A DNA stretch of 64,000 nucleotides from Yponomeuta sedellus (GCA_934045075.1 OW203726.1:1659535-1723534), one strand, 5' to 3'; shown: positions 44,115 through 55,860, numbered from the stretch's first letter. The notes: generated by a model from the letters alone, not told the origin. Numbers and translations are program-made.

Positions 44115-44410
44115 AAAGGTTTTATTCAAAGTAGCACAGAAACTGCGGCTTATTGAATGTTACAAGTTAAACTAGGTGTCCATTTTAAACTCTAAATAAT
44201 TGTGGAGAAAAAATGGACAAAAATATTTAAATTTAATTAAAAATGTATTAGTAAGGATTTCACTCGTTTATTATATATTTTTTTTTACAATTTTCCGACG
44301 TTTCGGCACATTTACAGGTGCCGTGGTCTCGGATGACTGAGGTGGTAGGAGTCTTTTTGAAAGCAATAACTGTTAGTTTACTACCCTCGGCAAAAATTAC
44401 AAAAGATTAA
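44115..44410 (-). mobile_element. LINE-like tail and PLE-B pseudo-LTR
   Basis: 44115-44185 is an antisense ttaagccgcag-type tail. 44235-44410 is an antisense PLE-B pseudo-LTR (tttccgacgtttcggcacat, ttacaggtgccgtggtctcg, gatgactgaggtggtaggag, ctaccctcggcaaaaattac). Confidence 0.7.
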
Positions 44411-44419
44411 CAAAAATTT

Positions 44420-45170
44420 AAATTTAGTTTGTTAAAGCCCGAGTTTACATAACTTGCATTTCCTCAATCATATTGCAAAATGTCCCATGTAAAAAAGAAA
44501 ATTTAATTTTGCCACCAAATTTGTAGGAAAAATTAAAAAAATTACAAAGACACCGAGACATCATATCAGAGAATAGAGATTATAATGTCTTACACTTACA
44601 TGCAAAATCAAGTTTTCCTTCAATTTGGATGAAAAAACGAAAATCATGTTTTCTTGACTTAGGTATGCCATTTTCCGATATGAACGACGATTTGAAGTTC
44701 CCCTTAATAATTTCTTTACGGAACGTAAATCGTGGTTTAATCGTGCGTGGAACTGCGATGCTTGTGAAAAGTTTCTATGGAAAAGCTTACGAGTAGAAAT
44801 AATTTATAATTTGTTTCAATTAATTTACGTTTGATTAATAGGATTGAAAATACCTATGAAAATAAGCGACTTTTAGCTTTCTACAGCTTACAACGCTATT
44901 GCAGACGTGTACCTGCGTGTCTAAAACGATAAGAAAGCTACCTCAAGCGAGTGTCATTTATAATTTATTTCAACGACATTTACTGTCTTAATTGCAGTGT
45001 GCAGAAAGAAAATCAAGGGGTATTGTTGAATTGAGGATGAGCAGTAGCCAACAATTGATTCCTATCAGTCTTTATGACCTGCTGCTTGAATGTTTATGAC
45101 AGAAATAAAAATAAATCAGTCATAAGTGCCCAGACAGAATGCTTTGGAAATGTAATAGATTTCACTCGTT
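44420..45170. other. No gene recognised; AT-rich
   Basis: Nothing beyond short frames. Confidence 0.45.
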
Positions 45171-45175
45171 ATCGT

Positions 45176-45402
45176 TATCAACCCTTGTATGTCCCCACTG
45201 CTGGGGCACGGGTCTCTTCCTGCATCGCGGGAAGGTTAGGCCGTACTCCACCACGGGGGCCAAGTCCGGCTTGGTGGAGGATTTTATGACGTGGCGGGCC
45301 TTACTGTCAGAAGTTGTCAAGCCGCCCATAAGGCCTCTGACAAGGCTTAACGACTGCCATTGCATGACAGCCGGCAGCAACGGCTTAACGTGCCTTGCCT
45401 GA
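45176..45402 (-). repeat. 5S-SINE 3' two-thirds
   Basis: atcaacccttgtatgtcccc, gggtctcttcctgcatcgcg, caagtccggcttggtggagg, gcccataaggcctctgacaa and ggcttaacgtgcc, the reverse complement of the family body. The 5S part is absent. Confidence 0.8.
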
Positions 45403-45832
45403 AGCAATAGATTTCACGCACTAAATACTAAAGTTAAGAATTATTATAAGATTATGTATTTGCTTGGCGATTAAAAAGTTGCATGGAAGAAATTGCTTGT
45501 AGCAATAAGGCCGCCACTTGTAATCTGTATCTTTATACAATGTGCTCTGGTGTACAATCTTGCTTCACGTCACATCACACCACACTAATATTTTAAAGGG
45601 GAAAGTTTGTGAGTTATGTTCATGAATATGAATATGTTTGTTACTTCCTCACGTCTAAACGGCTGGAGTGATTTCAATAAAATTTAGTATGGCATTTGCT
45701 GACTCCCTGGATTAACACATAGATTAAGTTTTACTGCGGGAAAATATGTTTTACTATTAATACACAATCGTAATTATTATGTGCCGTATTAAAAATTCTG
45801 GTCTTATCTAATTAGGTACTCTAGAAGTCTAG

Positions 45833-48417
45833 AACCAACTTACAATTTTAAAAACCTATTTAGAGGCTAAAAATTTCACCCATGCCAGGATTCGAACCCG
45901 CAACCTCTGGCTATCCGTACCAGCGCTCTACCAATTGAGCCAATGGGCGACTCACAACATCAGTGAAATTTCGAACCTCTTTACAATATTCTCTGTATTA
46001 CGTACAGGCAGCGACATCTGACTTAAGCAAATTGCATTACTTACAGCCCCGACTACCTACTTTGCAGTTAGGTTTAACATCGGAACGATATCACTGTACC
46101 CACATGATTACACCATTTTTATTTTTAATGCACTAACCCGTGCTAAGGAACAAATTTAAAAACCTATTTAGAGGCTAAAAATTTCACCCATGCCAGGATT
46201 CGAACCCGCAACCTCTGGCTATCCGTACCAGCGCTCTACCAATTGAGCCAATGGGCGACTCACAACATCAGTGAAATTTCGAACCTCTTTACAATATTCT
46301 CTGTATTACGTACAGGCAGCGACATCTGACTTAAGCAAATTGCATTACTTACAGCCCCGACTACCTACTTTGCAGTTAGGTTTAACATCGGAACGATATC
46401 ACTGTACCCACATGATTACACCATTTTTATTTTTAATGCACTAACCCGTGCTAAGGAACAAATTTAAAAACCTATTTAGAGGCTAAAAATTTTCACCCAT
46501 GCCAGGATTCGAACCCGCAACCTCTGGCTATCCGTACCAGCGCTCTACCAATTGAGCCAATGGGCGACTCACAACATCAGTGAAATTTCGAACCTCTTTA
46601 CAATATTCTCTGTATTACGTACAGGCAGCGACATCTGACTTAAGCAAATTGCATTACTTACAGCCCCGACTACCTACTTTGCAGTTAGGTTTAACATCGG
46701 AACGATATCACTGTACCCACATGATTACACCATTTTTATTTTTAATGCACTAACCCGTGCTAAGGAACAAATTTAAAAACCTATTTAGAGGCTAAAAATT
46801 TCACCCATGCCAGGATTCGAACCCGCAACCTCTGGCTATCCGTACCAGCGCTCTACCAATTGAGCCAATGGGCGACTCACAACATCAGTGAAATTTCGAA
46901 CCTCTTTACAATATTCTCTGTATTACGTACAGGCAGCGACATCTGACTTAAGCAAATTGCATTACTTACAGCCCCGACTACCTACTTTGCAGTTAGGTTT
47001 AACATCGGAACGATATCACTGTACCCACATGATTACACCATTTTTATTTTTAATGCACTAACCCGTGCTAAGGAACAAATTTAAAAACCTATTTAGAGGC
47101 TAAAAATTTCACCCATGCCAGGATTCGAACCCGCAACCTCGGGTTAGTGCATTAAAAATAAAAATGGTGTAATCATGTGGGTACAGTGATATCGTTCCGA
47201 TGTTAAACCTAACTGCAAAGTAGGTAGTCGGGGCTGTAAGTAATGCAATTTGCTTAAGTCAGATGTCGCTGCCTGTACGTAATACAGAGAATATTGTAAA
47301 GAGGTTCGAAATTTCACTGATGTTGTGAGTCGCCCATTGGCTCAATTGGTAGAGCGCTGGTACGGATAGCCAGAGGTTGCGGGTTCGAATCCTGGCATGG
47401 GTGAAATTTTTAGCCTCTAAATAGGTTTTTAAATTTGTTCCTTAGCACGGGTTAGTGCATTAAAAATAAAAATGGTGTAATCATGTGGGTACAGTGATAT
47501 CGTTCCGATGTTAAACCTAACTGCAAAGTAGGTAGTCGGGGCTGTAAGTAATGCAATTTGCTTAAGTCAGATGTCGCTGCCTGTACGTAATACAGAGAAT
47601 ATTGTAAAGAGGTTCGAAATTTCACTGATGTTGTGAGTCGCCCATTGGCTCAATTGGTAGAGCGCTGGTACGGATAGCCAGAGGTTGCGGGTTCGAATCC
47701 TGGCATGGGTGAAAATTTTTAGCCTCTAAATAGGTTTTTAAATTTGTTCCTTAGCACGGGTTAGTGCATTAAAAATAAAAATGGTGTAATCATGTGGGTA
47801 CAGTGATATCGTTCCGATGTTAAACCTAACTGCAAAGTAGGTAGTCGGGGCTGTAAGTAATGCAATTTGCTTAAGTCAGATGTCGCTGCCTGTACGTAAT
47901 ACAGAGAATATTGTAAAGAGGTTCGAAATTTCACTGATGTTGTGAGTCGCCCATTGGCTCAATTGGTAGAGCGCTGGTACGGATAGCCAGAGGTTGCGGG
48001 TTCGAATCCTGGCATGGGTGAAATTTTTAGCCTCTAAATAGGTTTTTAAATTTGTTCCTTAGCACGGGTTAGTGCATTAAAAATAAAAATGGTGTAATCA
48101 TGTGGGTACAGTGATATCGTTCCGATGTTAAACCTAACTGCAAAGTAGGTAGTCGGGGCTGTAAGTAATGCAATTTGCTTAAGTCAGATGTCGCTGCCTG
48201 TACGTAATACAGAGAATATTGTAAAGAGGTTCGAAATTTCACTGATGTTGTGAGTCGCCCATTGGCTCAATTGGTAGAGCGCTGGTACGGATAGCCAGAG
48301 GTTGCGGGTTCGAATCCTGGCATGGGTGAAATTTTTAGCCTCTAAATAGGTTTTTAAATTTGTTCCTTAGCACGGGTTAGTGCATTAAAAATAAAAATGG
48401 TGTAACCAACTTACAAT
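45833..48417. mobile_element. Palindromic T308 array with 14-bp TSD
   Basis: aaccaacttacaat lies at 45833-45846 and 48404-48417. Inside, four complete 308-bp units on the minus strand (tail markers at 45849, 46157, 46465, 46774) and part of a fifth face four plus-strand units (tails at about 47402, 47709, 48018, 48326). The arms 45847-47064 and 47141-48358 are both 1,218 bp. By eye they are exact reverse complements, including a one-base insertion in the third unit from the outside on both arms. The spacer is 76 bp and holds a partial tRNA-like domain. Eight complete tRNA-like domains are present. Confidence 0.95.
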
Positions 48418-48532
48418 ACCATTTCGGGAAGTGGCGTTGGTGACTGTAATACAGTTCTAATCAAGAACTAGTACAGTTGCCACCGTAAGTACAAAAAGAT
48501 CATATTAAATTGAACCACTAGTTTAAGTAGAA

Positions 48533-48561
48533 TAAGTACCTTATCACGTATAAGGTACTTA
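48533..48561. repeat. Perfect 12-bp hairpin with adjacent direct repeat
   Basis: taagtaccttat, loop cacgt, ataaggtactta, followed by a second ccttatcacgtat. Confidence 0.85.
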
Positions 48562-48685
48562 ACCTTATCACGTATGCATATTTCTCATGAATAAAATAAA
48601 TCACAAATCACAAATCAATCAATTTACAGCGGGGCACAGCTTGTAAAGAATATTCTTATCTTTTGTTACAAATTATGTAGGTCTG

Positions 48686-48787
48686 TCAGGATCGTGGCAG
48701 GTGGCAGTCCCTGGTCTCTGATCCTCGATAGTAGGATCAGACAATCCTCAATCAGACAACACCTCACGCCTGTGCGTGAGGTGTTGT
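48686..48787 (+). repeat. LINE-B fragment ending in a perfect 14-bp hairpin
   Basis: tctgtcaggatcgtggcagg and cagtccctggtctctgatcc are a LINE-B piece. acaacacctcacgc and gcgtgaggtgttgt (48756-48769, 48774-48787) form a hairpin with a 4-nt loop. Confidence 0.6.
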
Positions 48788-48900
48788 TTTGTTAGGTCAA
48801 ATAGGACATAAAGTGTTTACTTACAGTCATGGTACAGGAATGGTGTACCCGTTGCCATTGATACGAAGAATAAAGATAGACAGTAGAATATTATTTAGAC

Positions 48901-49146
48901 ATGATGAAGGAAGAATGATTAACGAAACTAATATATATTGCGAATGTGAGTGGAAGGGCCGTCCCAGGCGGACATACATCGTCCAAATAGGGGATGCATT
49001 AGCAAAGGGAAAGACAAAAAGTACTCGGAACCGGCGTGCGTGCATGCAACGACTTATGAATGTTGATGAAGCGAAGGTGATCTGTCAGGATAGTGGCGAG
49101 TGGCAGTCCCTGGTCTCTGCCTACCCCTCTGGGATACAGGCGTGAG
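48901..49146 (+). pseudogene. LINE-B ORF C-terminus, best copy
   Basis: The open frame encodes MINETNIYCECEWKGRPRRT, YIVQIGDALAKGKTKSTRNR, RACMQRLMNVDEAKVICQDS, GEWQSLVSAYPSGIQA and a stop, followed by ttatgtatgtatgt. The basic start, the DEA..C.D..W segment and the SAYPSG end recur in at least five other sites here. It is the end of a non-LTR retrotransposon ORF common in Lepidoptera; the clade is not assigned. The upstream endonuclease and RT are absent. Confidence 0.7.
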
Positions 49147-49242
49147 GTTATGTATGTATGTAGAATATTCTTTGTTGTATGCACCAGGAATTACATACTA
49201 TAAGAGACCTATAATACCTATACTACGTACATAGATATATAA

Positions 49243-49300
49243 ACTCACGTCTGTATCTCAGAGGGGTAGGCAGGGACTAGTATTGACGGTCCTGACAATA
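49243..49300 (-). repeat. LINE-B 3' fragment
   Basis: aaactcacgtctgtatctca, gaggggtaggcagggacta is an antisense LINE-B end. Confidence 0.5.
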
Positions 49301-49912
49301 CTATAATATACTTTCTATAGTATATAAAAAGAAAAATTGTGAAACGAGAACACGAAAACTATGACGTGATTTCATTATGTACTGTACTAAAATATTTCAC
49401 ACGGAACCACTGAAATTACGTTCCTACATCACCTAGGTGTTTCGGTGCTGAGTCAGCTTTACGAAACAAGCTTGTCTTGAGCTCTGCATTCAACGGCCAA
49501 CCCTCCATCCGAGAGCCCAATTGACATTGGTCAAACTACTACAACAGTAAAACATTTCGCAGCAAATAATATTTTAACAACCCCGCAGAAGCTGTAACGT
49601 TGCCCTGTCATGGAGTGAAGACAAAATTAATGGGGCGTCTATAGAAAACTTATGGCTCTGTAGGAACGGCTCATAAACTCAAACTATAAAGTGCATTATT
49701 CATATACATGCTTATTGCAGAGTTTCGTAACATAAGTAAAAGATACTGCAAATGAGGTACATTTGGATATGAGGATTGATACAAAATGTTCTTAGTATAA
49801 AACAGACTGAGACAAAAGTGAGTGAGATCCGTTCGTGTACTCTTAAAACCTAATTATAAGTATATTTTTTTTAGTGGCGACCAAAAATTGGGGCATTATC
49901 ATAATTAAGTAT
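49300..49912. other. No gene recognised
   Basis: Unique-looking sequence with short frames only. Confidence 0.4.
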
Positions 49913-50153
49913 CGAGCGCTTCCGTGCTTCGCAAGGCACGTTAAGCCGTTGGTTCCGTCTGTCATGTAATGGCAGTCGTTAAGCCATGTCAGAGGCCCTA
50001 TGGGCGGCTTGATAACTTCTGACTATAAGGCCCGCCACTGTCTTACAATCCTCCACCAACCCGGACTTGGCCCCGTGGTGGAGTATGGCCTAACCTTCCT
50101 GCGATACAGGAAGAGACCCGTGCCCCAACAGTGGGGACATATAAAGGGTTGAT
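49913..50153 (+). repeat. 5S-SINE, 5' truncated
   Basis: gagcgcttccgtgcttcgca, tggcagtcgttaagccatgt, gggcggcttgataacttctg, ccccgtggtggagtatggcc and aagggttgat. Confidence 0.8.
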
Positions 50154-50154
50154 A

Positions 50155-50930
50155 TCGAAGTATCTACAAAATTACGAAGTATCTAATAATAATAAAATAT
50201 TATTTGAGCAAGAAACCATTATTTTAGTCAGCAGTTAAAAAACATGCAGTAATACGTGATATGATAATCATGTGAACTTAACAAGGTCAGCGGATATATA
50301 ATTTTTGGAGCATAATACTTCCGCCAAAAATCCTACAGTAATTAACATAATAATTACTTGGTATTAAAATAAATAGTTGACCCGAGTAATTATTAAGCAT
50401 AAAGTTACTACTGAATACATACTATACAGTTATTTATTTGTTTCTTTGCAATTAGGCAATTTTGCCACTTCATTTTCTCAATGGACACAACAGTATTTAT
50501 TTATTCGACACAAATTATGTGTTTTTGCATTAAATTGCATTACCTGCTGCATACTTACCGACCTATCTTTAGTGTTATTTTGCGACTGTATTTTGAGTAT
50601 TTTATATCTAGCACTAGTTGATACTCACACGTTTTTTTATTTTGGATCTAGTCGTATTTTTCCTTATTTGTGTAACAAACTTCGTTCTCCCATATTATTT
50701 ATTTCCCAACTCATCACACCAAATCGCTTTATCTAACCACACCAGTTTTATAACCAGCCCTCTAGATCCCATAAACTGCTTACAAAGACCTATTAAACGA
50801 ACTAATACCGTGGCCCTGAATATAGTGGTCACTTAAAACTAGCTTGTCAACTTTTCCGTGCAAAATTACCCCTAATACTCATGAAAATAAGTGTGAAGCC
50901 GACTGAATTTACGTTGGTATTTTCGCAGAC
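50155..50930. other. No gene recognised; AT-rich
   Basis: The 119-codon frame at 50377-50736 is hydrophobic, has no initiator context or recognisable family, and is likely chance in AT-rich DNA. Confidence 0.45.
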
Positions 50931-50934
50931 TCTA

Positions 50935-51040
50935 CTACAGCCTCGGAGGCGCCATTTGGCCGGTTGCTAAGCAACGGCAGGCGCCGTCTGGACGCCCGCC
51001 CAACCAGATAACGGCCCGCCCGCCCTAGCGTTTAAGGGCG
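50935..51040. promoter_or_regulatory. GC-rich block with an X-box-like site
   Basis: cctcggaggcgccatttggc, then gttgctaagcaac at 50963-50975, which fits the RFX X-box consensus (GTNRCC-N-RGYAAC type), then cggcaggcgccgtctggacg. Strong CpG enrichment against an AT-rich background suggests a promoter. Confidence 0.4.
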
Positions 51041-51289
51041 TAGTGGTAGGTATGGAAATGTTGGAGCTATGACATTGAATAGAGACAAAAGCCATCTGTT
51101 GTACTTCTGTTTGGTAGATTCGCTACTATATTTATTATTTTTATACTAGTAAATATGATTTCTTTATTAGACTAAAGGAGAATAAAAAAAACAAAATCCA
51201 TTATCGCGTCAGCATTCGGAGCTGTTTAAATTACTACTCTTGTCTCCGCCTCCCCCTACGGGATGCAGGCGTGATGTATGTACGTTCAA

Positions 51290-52170
51290 ACGTGTTCAAA
51301 GTGAGTTCAAACAAGTCTTCTTTTTCTGTATAAATACTAGCTCATCCAGCTAACGTTGTTTTGCCATATTGATTAACCTATTTCTTTCTATTCCGAGACC
51401 TTCTAATTATGGTTAAAAATAAACAAAAAAAGCGATGATGCCATTTCGTAGGAGTTTGATAACAAACAAACAACATATTTTTATATAATATATAAGATGG
51501 GTCTAATTTACGTCATAATTTTTGATTTACGTCGGTGGTTGGGTCTACTTGGTTGGGTTGGTTGGGTCTACTTACTACTGGGTTGGGCAGGTGTAAATAA
51601 AATCATGTCTAAATTAAATTTTACTATTGAAAACAGTATTTTTTTGAACTAAAACTTTCGTAAGCAGAACATATTTTAGACTTTTAGTCCGGATCTACTT
51701 ACGGTTGTTGTTATATCGAAAAAGTCCGACCAGGTTTCGCTCCGATTCGCAGAGCTTAATCATGGTGAGCAGAGACGGAGCTCGAGTCGTCGGTTACTCG
51801 TCTCACACTACGGGCGAAAAAAGTCGTTATTTTGTGGCTTTGTTTTGTTTGTTTTACTCCATAGTTTCGTTTTATTTCTGTGTTATATTTATTTGTGTTA
51901 CAATAGAAATAATATTTTTCACTTTTAATATCACTTTAGTACGTGTGCTATGCATATTTAGTAGGAGGCCTATGATCCAAATACGAGCAATCAAATTAAT
52001 TATTAAGAATTAATTACGATTTTAAGTGAATGATATTGAATTGATATCGATTGAGTAGTAATTATTGTCATTATTAAATTGTTTTAAATTATCTGAAATG
52101 TTAATCGAATTATGATTTTATATTGTGGCAAATTATCTTGAAAATAAATGTACTCGTCATCATCATCTTC
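51290..52170. other. No gene recognised; PLE-like start fragment
   Basis: 51638-51660 (ttgaactaaaactttcgtaa) matches the sequence just before the PLE RT at 57180. Near 51715-51800 is aagtccgaccaggtttcgct and a GC-richer patch. No confirmed gene. Confidence 0.4.
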
Positions 52171-52174
52171 ATCA

Positions 52175-52502
52175 TTTCAGCCTATTGCAGTCCACTGCTG
52201 GACATAAGCCTCCCCCAGGGTGCGCCACAAGACCCGATCTCCCGTTTTCGCCATCCAGTCACCACCAGCCACCTTTTTCAGATCGTCGGTCCATCTGGCC
52301 GGACGGCGTCCTATACTACGCTTGCCGAGTCGTGGTCTCCATTCGAGAACCCGTCTGCTCCAACGATCATCGGTTCTGCGACCGATGTGACCAGCCCACT
52401 GCTACTTCAGCCTGCTACACTTCTGAACTACGTCAGTGACTTTAGTTTTTTGTCGGATGATCTCGTTCCGGACTTTGTCCCTTAACGAGATTCCGAGCAT
52501 AC
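52175..52502 (-). pseudogene. RTE LINE ORF C-terminus, one stop
   Basis: Minus-strand frame: MLGISLRDKVRNEIIRQKTK, a TAG in LK*QWAGHIGRR, TDDRWSRRVLEWRPRLGKRS, IGRRPARWTDDLKKVAGGDW, LWRTLGEAYVQQWTAIG and a stop. About 109 codons, the longest RTE remnant here. Only the single TAG interrupts it. Confidence 0.85.
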
Positions 52503-52554
52503 ACCTTTCTGAGTGTACTCGTATTATGCATGAATTATTTCTTTATTAGGTTTT

Positions 52555-53023
52555 AGAAATAATATATAAGCCATAAGCGCAAGGACCCGAATAATCGATG
52601 TGGGTGTCCAGACGGCGAAACTGAAGTGGAGCTGGGCTGGTCATGACATTATTATTATTTATTTATTTCCATGTTTTAACTCCTAATACATAGGATCAAA
52701 AACATAAAATACATGCCATGTTCTAGAGGTACATAACAAATTAATAAAACAACAGTGTAATAGTAAAAGGAAGGGAAACATAATATGCTACGGCTGGTCA
52801 TGTCAGTCGAATGCACCCGGACAGGTGGGCGAAACTCGCCACCGAGTGGGTGCCACACTGCCACACGATGGACATCGTAATCGAGGCCGGCCTAGAAGAC
52901 GGCGGAGAGATGATCTCGAAAACCATCTGCCGGGTTGGCCTGAGGTGGCCCAGGACAGGAAACTCTGGACTGAATTGGGGGAGGCCTTTGCCCAGCAGTG
53001 GGACACAAACATAGAGGCTAAGT
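52555..53023 (+). pseudogene. RTE LINE ORF C-terminus split by an insertion
   Basis: RTRIIDVGVQTAKLKWSWAG is encoded up to 52645. The frame resumes at 52792 with the same ggctggtcatg (GHVSRMHPDRWAK) and ends LGEAFAQQWDTNIEAK with a stop at ~53023. A frameshift lies between. ggctggtcatg is present on both sides of the inserted 146 bp. Confidence 0.85.
52646..52791 (-). mobile_element. 146-bp retroposed fragment with 11-bp TSD
   Basis: Inserted in the RTE ORF and flanked by ggctggtcatg. On the minus strand it ends ggagttaaaacatggaaata, aataaataataataatgt, a LINE/SINE-like AT-rich tail. Confidence 0.75.
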
Positions 53024-53029
53024 AAAAAA

Positions 53030-54205
53030 AAATATAAGCCATATTGTGTGTGAGTGTGTGTGTAAGTTTTACCGGGATTCAAACCCTCACCTCACGAATG
53101 AAGAAACTTTTGGTACATCCACTGCGCTACCACTTCTTTTTTTAAAGTGTCTAAATTCCACACTAAATCACTGTCAAATTTCACCTCCGACGTATTCTTA
53201 CCAGTTCCCGATCTCCTCAGTCGGTGACTAACAAAGGGATATTTCTCAGTAGTTCTAATACAAAAGTAGTCTTTAATCCGGCCTAGTGTCTCTGGGACAC
53301 GTACACCGAGGCGGTGGTGTGAAAATAGTAGATTTTTCAGGGTTCCGCACTCAAAGAGAGCCACCGAAAAACTCTGTCTTTCCGTAAAAGGTAAAAGGTA
53401 TGTTTCGTTCACGAGGACCAACTTAGTAAAATAAGTATGATTATGATCTGGGCGCAATATTTGACGTTAAGTACATCCTTTTAAATAATTTTAGTTAGAA
53501 ATATATTTGAGTTAACTTATTATTTTTATATATTAGATCAATCTGAAATAAACCTAAGTAGGCAATAATAGTAAATTAGTAATCTCCAAAGAAACAATAC
53601 AAATTAACGTAGTTTAGACAGTGGAGGGTACAAAAAATTATTTACTTTTACCTGCAGTACTCAAACTAAACTACGCCTGTATCTTGGGGACCTCGTACAT
53701 AGTCGTTAACAAGTCCCTAAGCGCCACAGCCCTTTTCACAGATATTACTGTGCACATAGTTTATACTGTAGACTAATATTGGTTACATGTTATAATTTTA
53801 AATTTTTATTTCTATGTATTAATTTTAACTTAAGGGACAATAATACGCATAAAAAGCACTTAACTAATTTAGTTTAAACGTAAGGAACATAACTAATTTA
53901 TAAAAAATAATAATATGATTCCTATAACGGTATATTATGAACATATAAGTACATACATAAACAATGTGTATTCAGGTGTAAATATTGTGTAAAAGAAAGC
54001 TCAAGTAAAAAAAAATAATGCCCTATAATTGACCCAGGGCAAAGTCTATAATAAACCAGACTTCTATTGATGTAAAAAAATATATATAATACTACAAAAA
54101 ATGCAAAACTGGTAAATAATTTTACTTCATTTTATTTATTAAGTGAGTACAACAGGTGATAGTCAGAAAGTTTGTGGGTCTTGTGCTAAATCTATTGTGA
54201 TGTAA
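53030..54205. other. No gene recognised
   Basis: AT-rich. The 121-codon minus frame at 53092-53457 lacks recognisable features. A short (TG)n lies near 53045-53060. Confidence 0.45.
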
Positions 54206-54215
54206 CTATAACGTT

Positions 54216-54576
54216 ATCAACCTTGTAAGTACCCACTGCTGGGGCAAGGGTCTCTTCCTGCATCGCAGGAAGGTTAGGCCATACTCCACCACGGTGGCCA
54301 AGTCTGGGTTGGTGGAGGATTGTAAGACAGTGGCGGGCCTTACTGTCAGAAGTTATCAAGCCGCCCATAAGGCCTCTAACATGGCTTAACGATTGCCAAT
54401 ATATGACAGCCGGCACCAACGGATTAACGTGCCTTGCGAAGCACGGAAGTGCTCGGAAAAATGCCACTAGCTGTAGTCACGGGACGCTCACCTATCCTGT
54501 ACCTGACCGCGCCTGTTGTTGCTTAACCAAGTGATTCATTACAATCACTCGGTTTGCCTAGGCCACGAGCGCTTCC
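54216..54576 (-). mobile_element. 5S-SINE, full length, 8-bp TSD
   Basis: From atcaaccttgtaagtaccca to ggccacgagcgcttcc. The 5S-like segment is present on the minus strand. The direct repeat ataacgtt occurs at 54208-54215 and 54577-54584. Confidence 0.85.
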
Positions 54577-54689
54577 ATAACGTTTTACCCTATCTCCTAA
54601 ACTAGGCAAAAATCTGTATCTTTAAAGGTGTGAATGACTCGCATAGATAAGCATAACTCTGTTTTACAAACAAACATGTAATACTACAA

Positions 54690-54870
54690 TTCCGTCTGCT
54701 TTCGTACGGAACCCTCTTTTTCTTCTTAGCTTTCTCTTTTTAGCAGTGGACTAATGTAGTCTGCTACATTAGTCCACTGCTGGACATAGCCCTGCCCTAA
54801 TGACGGAACCCTCAGTGCGCGAATAAGACTTGCACTTCGCCGATTTTTTCTCCCAAAATAGTCCCGCCAA
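54690..54870. repeat. ggttccgta-family fragment with an RTE-derived hairpin
   Basis: tttcgtacggaaccctcttt and gacggaaccctcagtgcgcg flank a perfect 18-bp hairpin (54742-54759 and 54764-54781) made of the RTE tail agcagtggactaatgtag and its inverse. Confidence 0.6.
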
Positions 54871-55042
54871 TGTGCCGGGGCAGAAAAGGTGAGATTGGTA
54901 ATAAATATCTGTCTCAAGGTTGGGTGAGGGACCTCGTATAACAATGATTACTCAAAGAAAGTAATTAAAAACTACGTGCCTCTTGCTCGCACAAAATAGA
55001 CGTTTGTATTAAGCGAGCGGGATGCAAAAGTTATTCAGTTAC

Positions 55043-55758
55043 TTGAGGCTATAAATTCCACCCATGCCGGGATTCGAACCCGCGACCTCTGGCTATCCAT
55101 GCCAGCGCTCTATCCAACTGAGCCAATGGGCGACTCACCGGCATCAGTGAAATTTCGAACCTCTTTACACTATTCTCTGTATTACGTACAGGTAGCGACA
55201 TCTGGCTGAAGTAGATTGCATCACTTACAGCCCCGACTACCTACTTTGCAGTTAGGTTTTAACATCGGAATTATATCGCTGTACTCACATGATTATACTA
55301 TTTTTATTTTTAATGCACTAACCCGTGCTAAGGACAATTTTAAAAACCTATTTAGAGGCTAAAAATTCCACCCATGCCGGGATTCGAACCCGCGACCTCT
55401 GGCTATCCGTGCCAGCGCTCTATCTAACTGAGCCAATGGGCGACTCACCGGCATCAGTGAAATTTCGAACCTCTTTCTTTACACTATTCTCTGTATTACG
55501 TACAGGCAGCGACATCTGGCTGAAGTAGATTGCATCACTTACAGCCCCGACTACCTACTTTGCAGTTAGGTTTTAACATCGGAATGATATCGCTGTACCC
55601 ACATGATTATACAATTTTTATTTTTAATGCACTAACCCATTCGCCCGGTGAGTCGCCCATTGGCTCAGTTGGATAGAGCGCTGGCGCGGATAGCCAGAGG
55701 TCGCGGGTTCGAATCCCGGCATGGGTAGAATTTGTAGCCTCTAAATAGGTTTTTAAAA
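55043..55758 (-). mobile_element. T308 dimer with inverted 5' start
   Basis: On the minus strand: ttttaaaaacctatttagag (inverted start), an antisense tRNA-like domain, a switch near 55636, then two tandem sense units with tRNA-like domains, ending at a diverged tail (agcctcaagtaac). An intermediate form between single copies and the large palindrome. Confidence 0.85.
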
Positions 55759-55860
55759 CAATTAAATAGTTTAGTCATTAGTCCCGTTTCTTTACTAACA
55801 TGGCGATTTTATATACAGGGTGATATAAAGAGTTGGTGGTACGGACAAGTGTTTCAGAAA

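Noticed and set aside
45847..48403. Tandem array as a CRISPR or a tRNA gene cluster
   Set aside because: No short repeat-spacer pattern. The tRNA-like domains sit within a dispersed 308-bp repeat, the anticodon loop lacks the usual T before the anticodon, and the T-stem/acceptor join is irregular.
48999..49184. Minus-strand frames sharing SRLYPRGVGRDQGLPLATIL
   Set aside because: They are antisense to the LINE-B ORF end and recur because the repeat is conserved, not because the frame is.
52123..52485. 120- and 104-codon plus-strand frames
   Set aside because: They are antisense to the RTE LINE C-terminus at 52175-52502.
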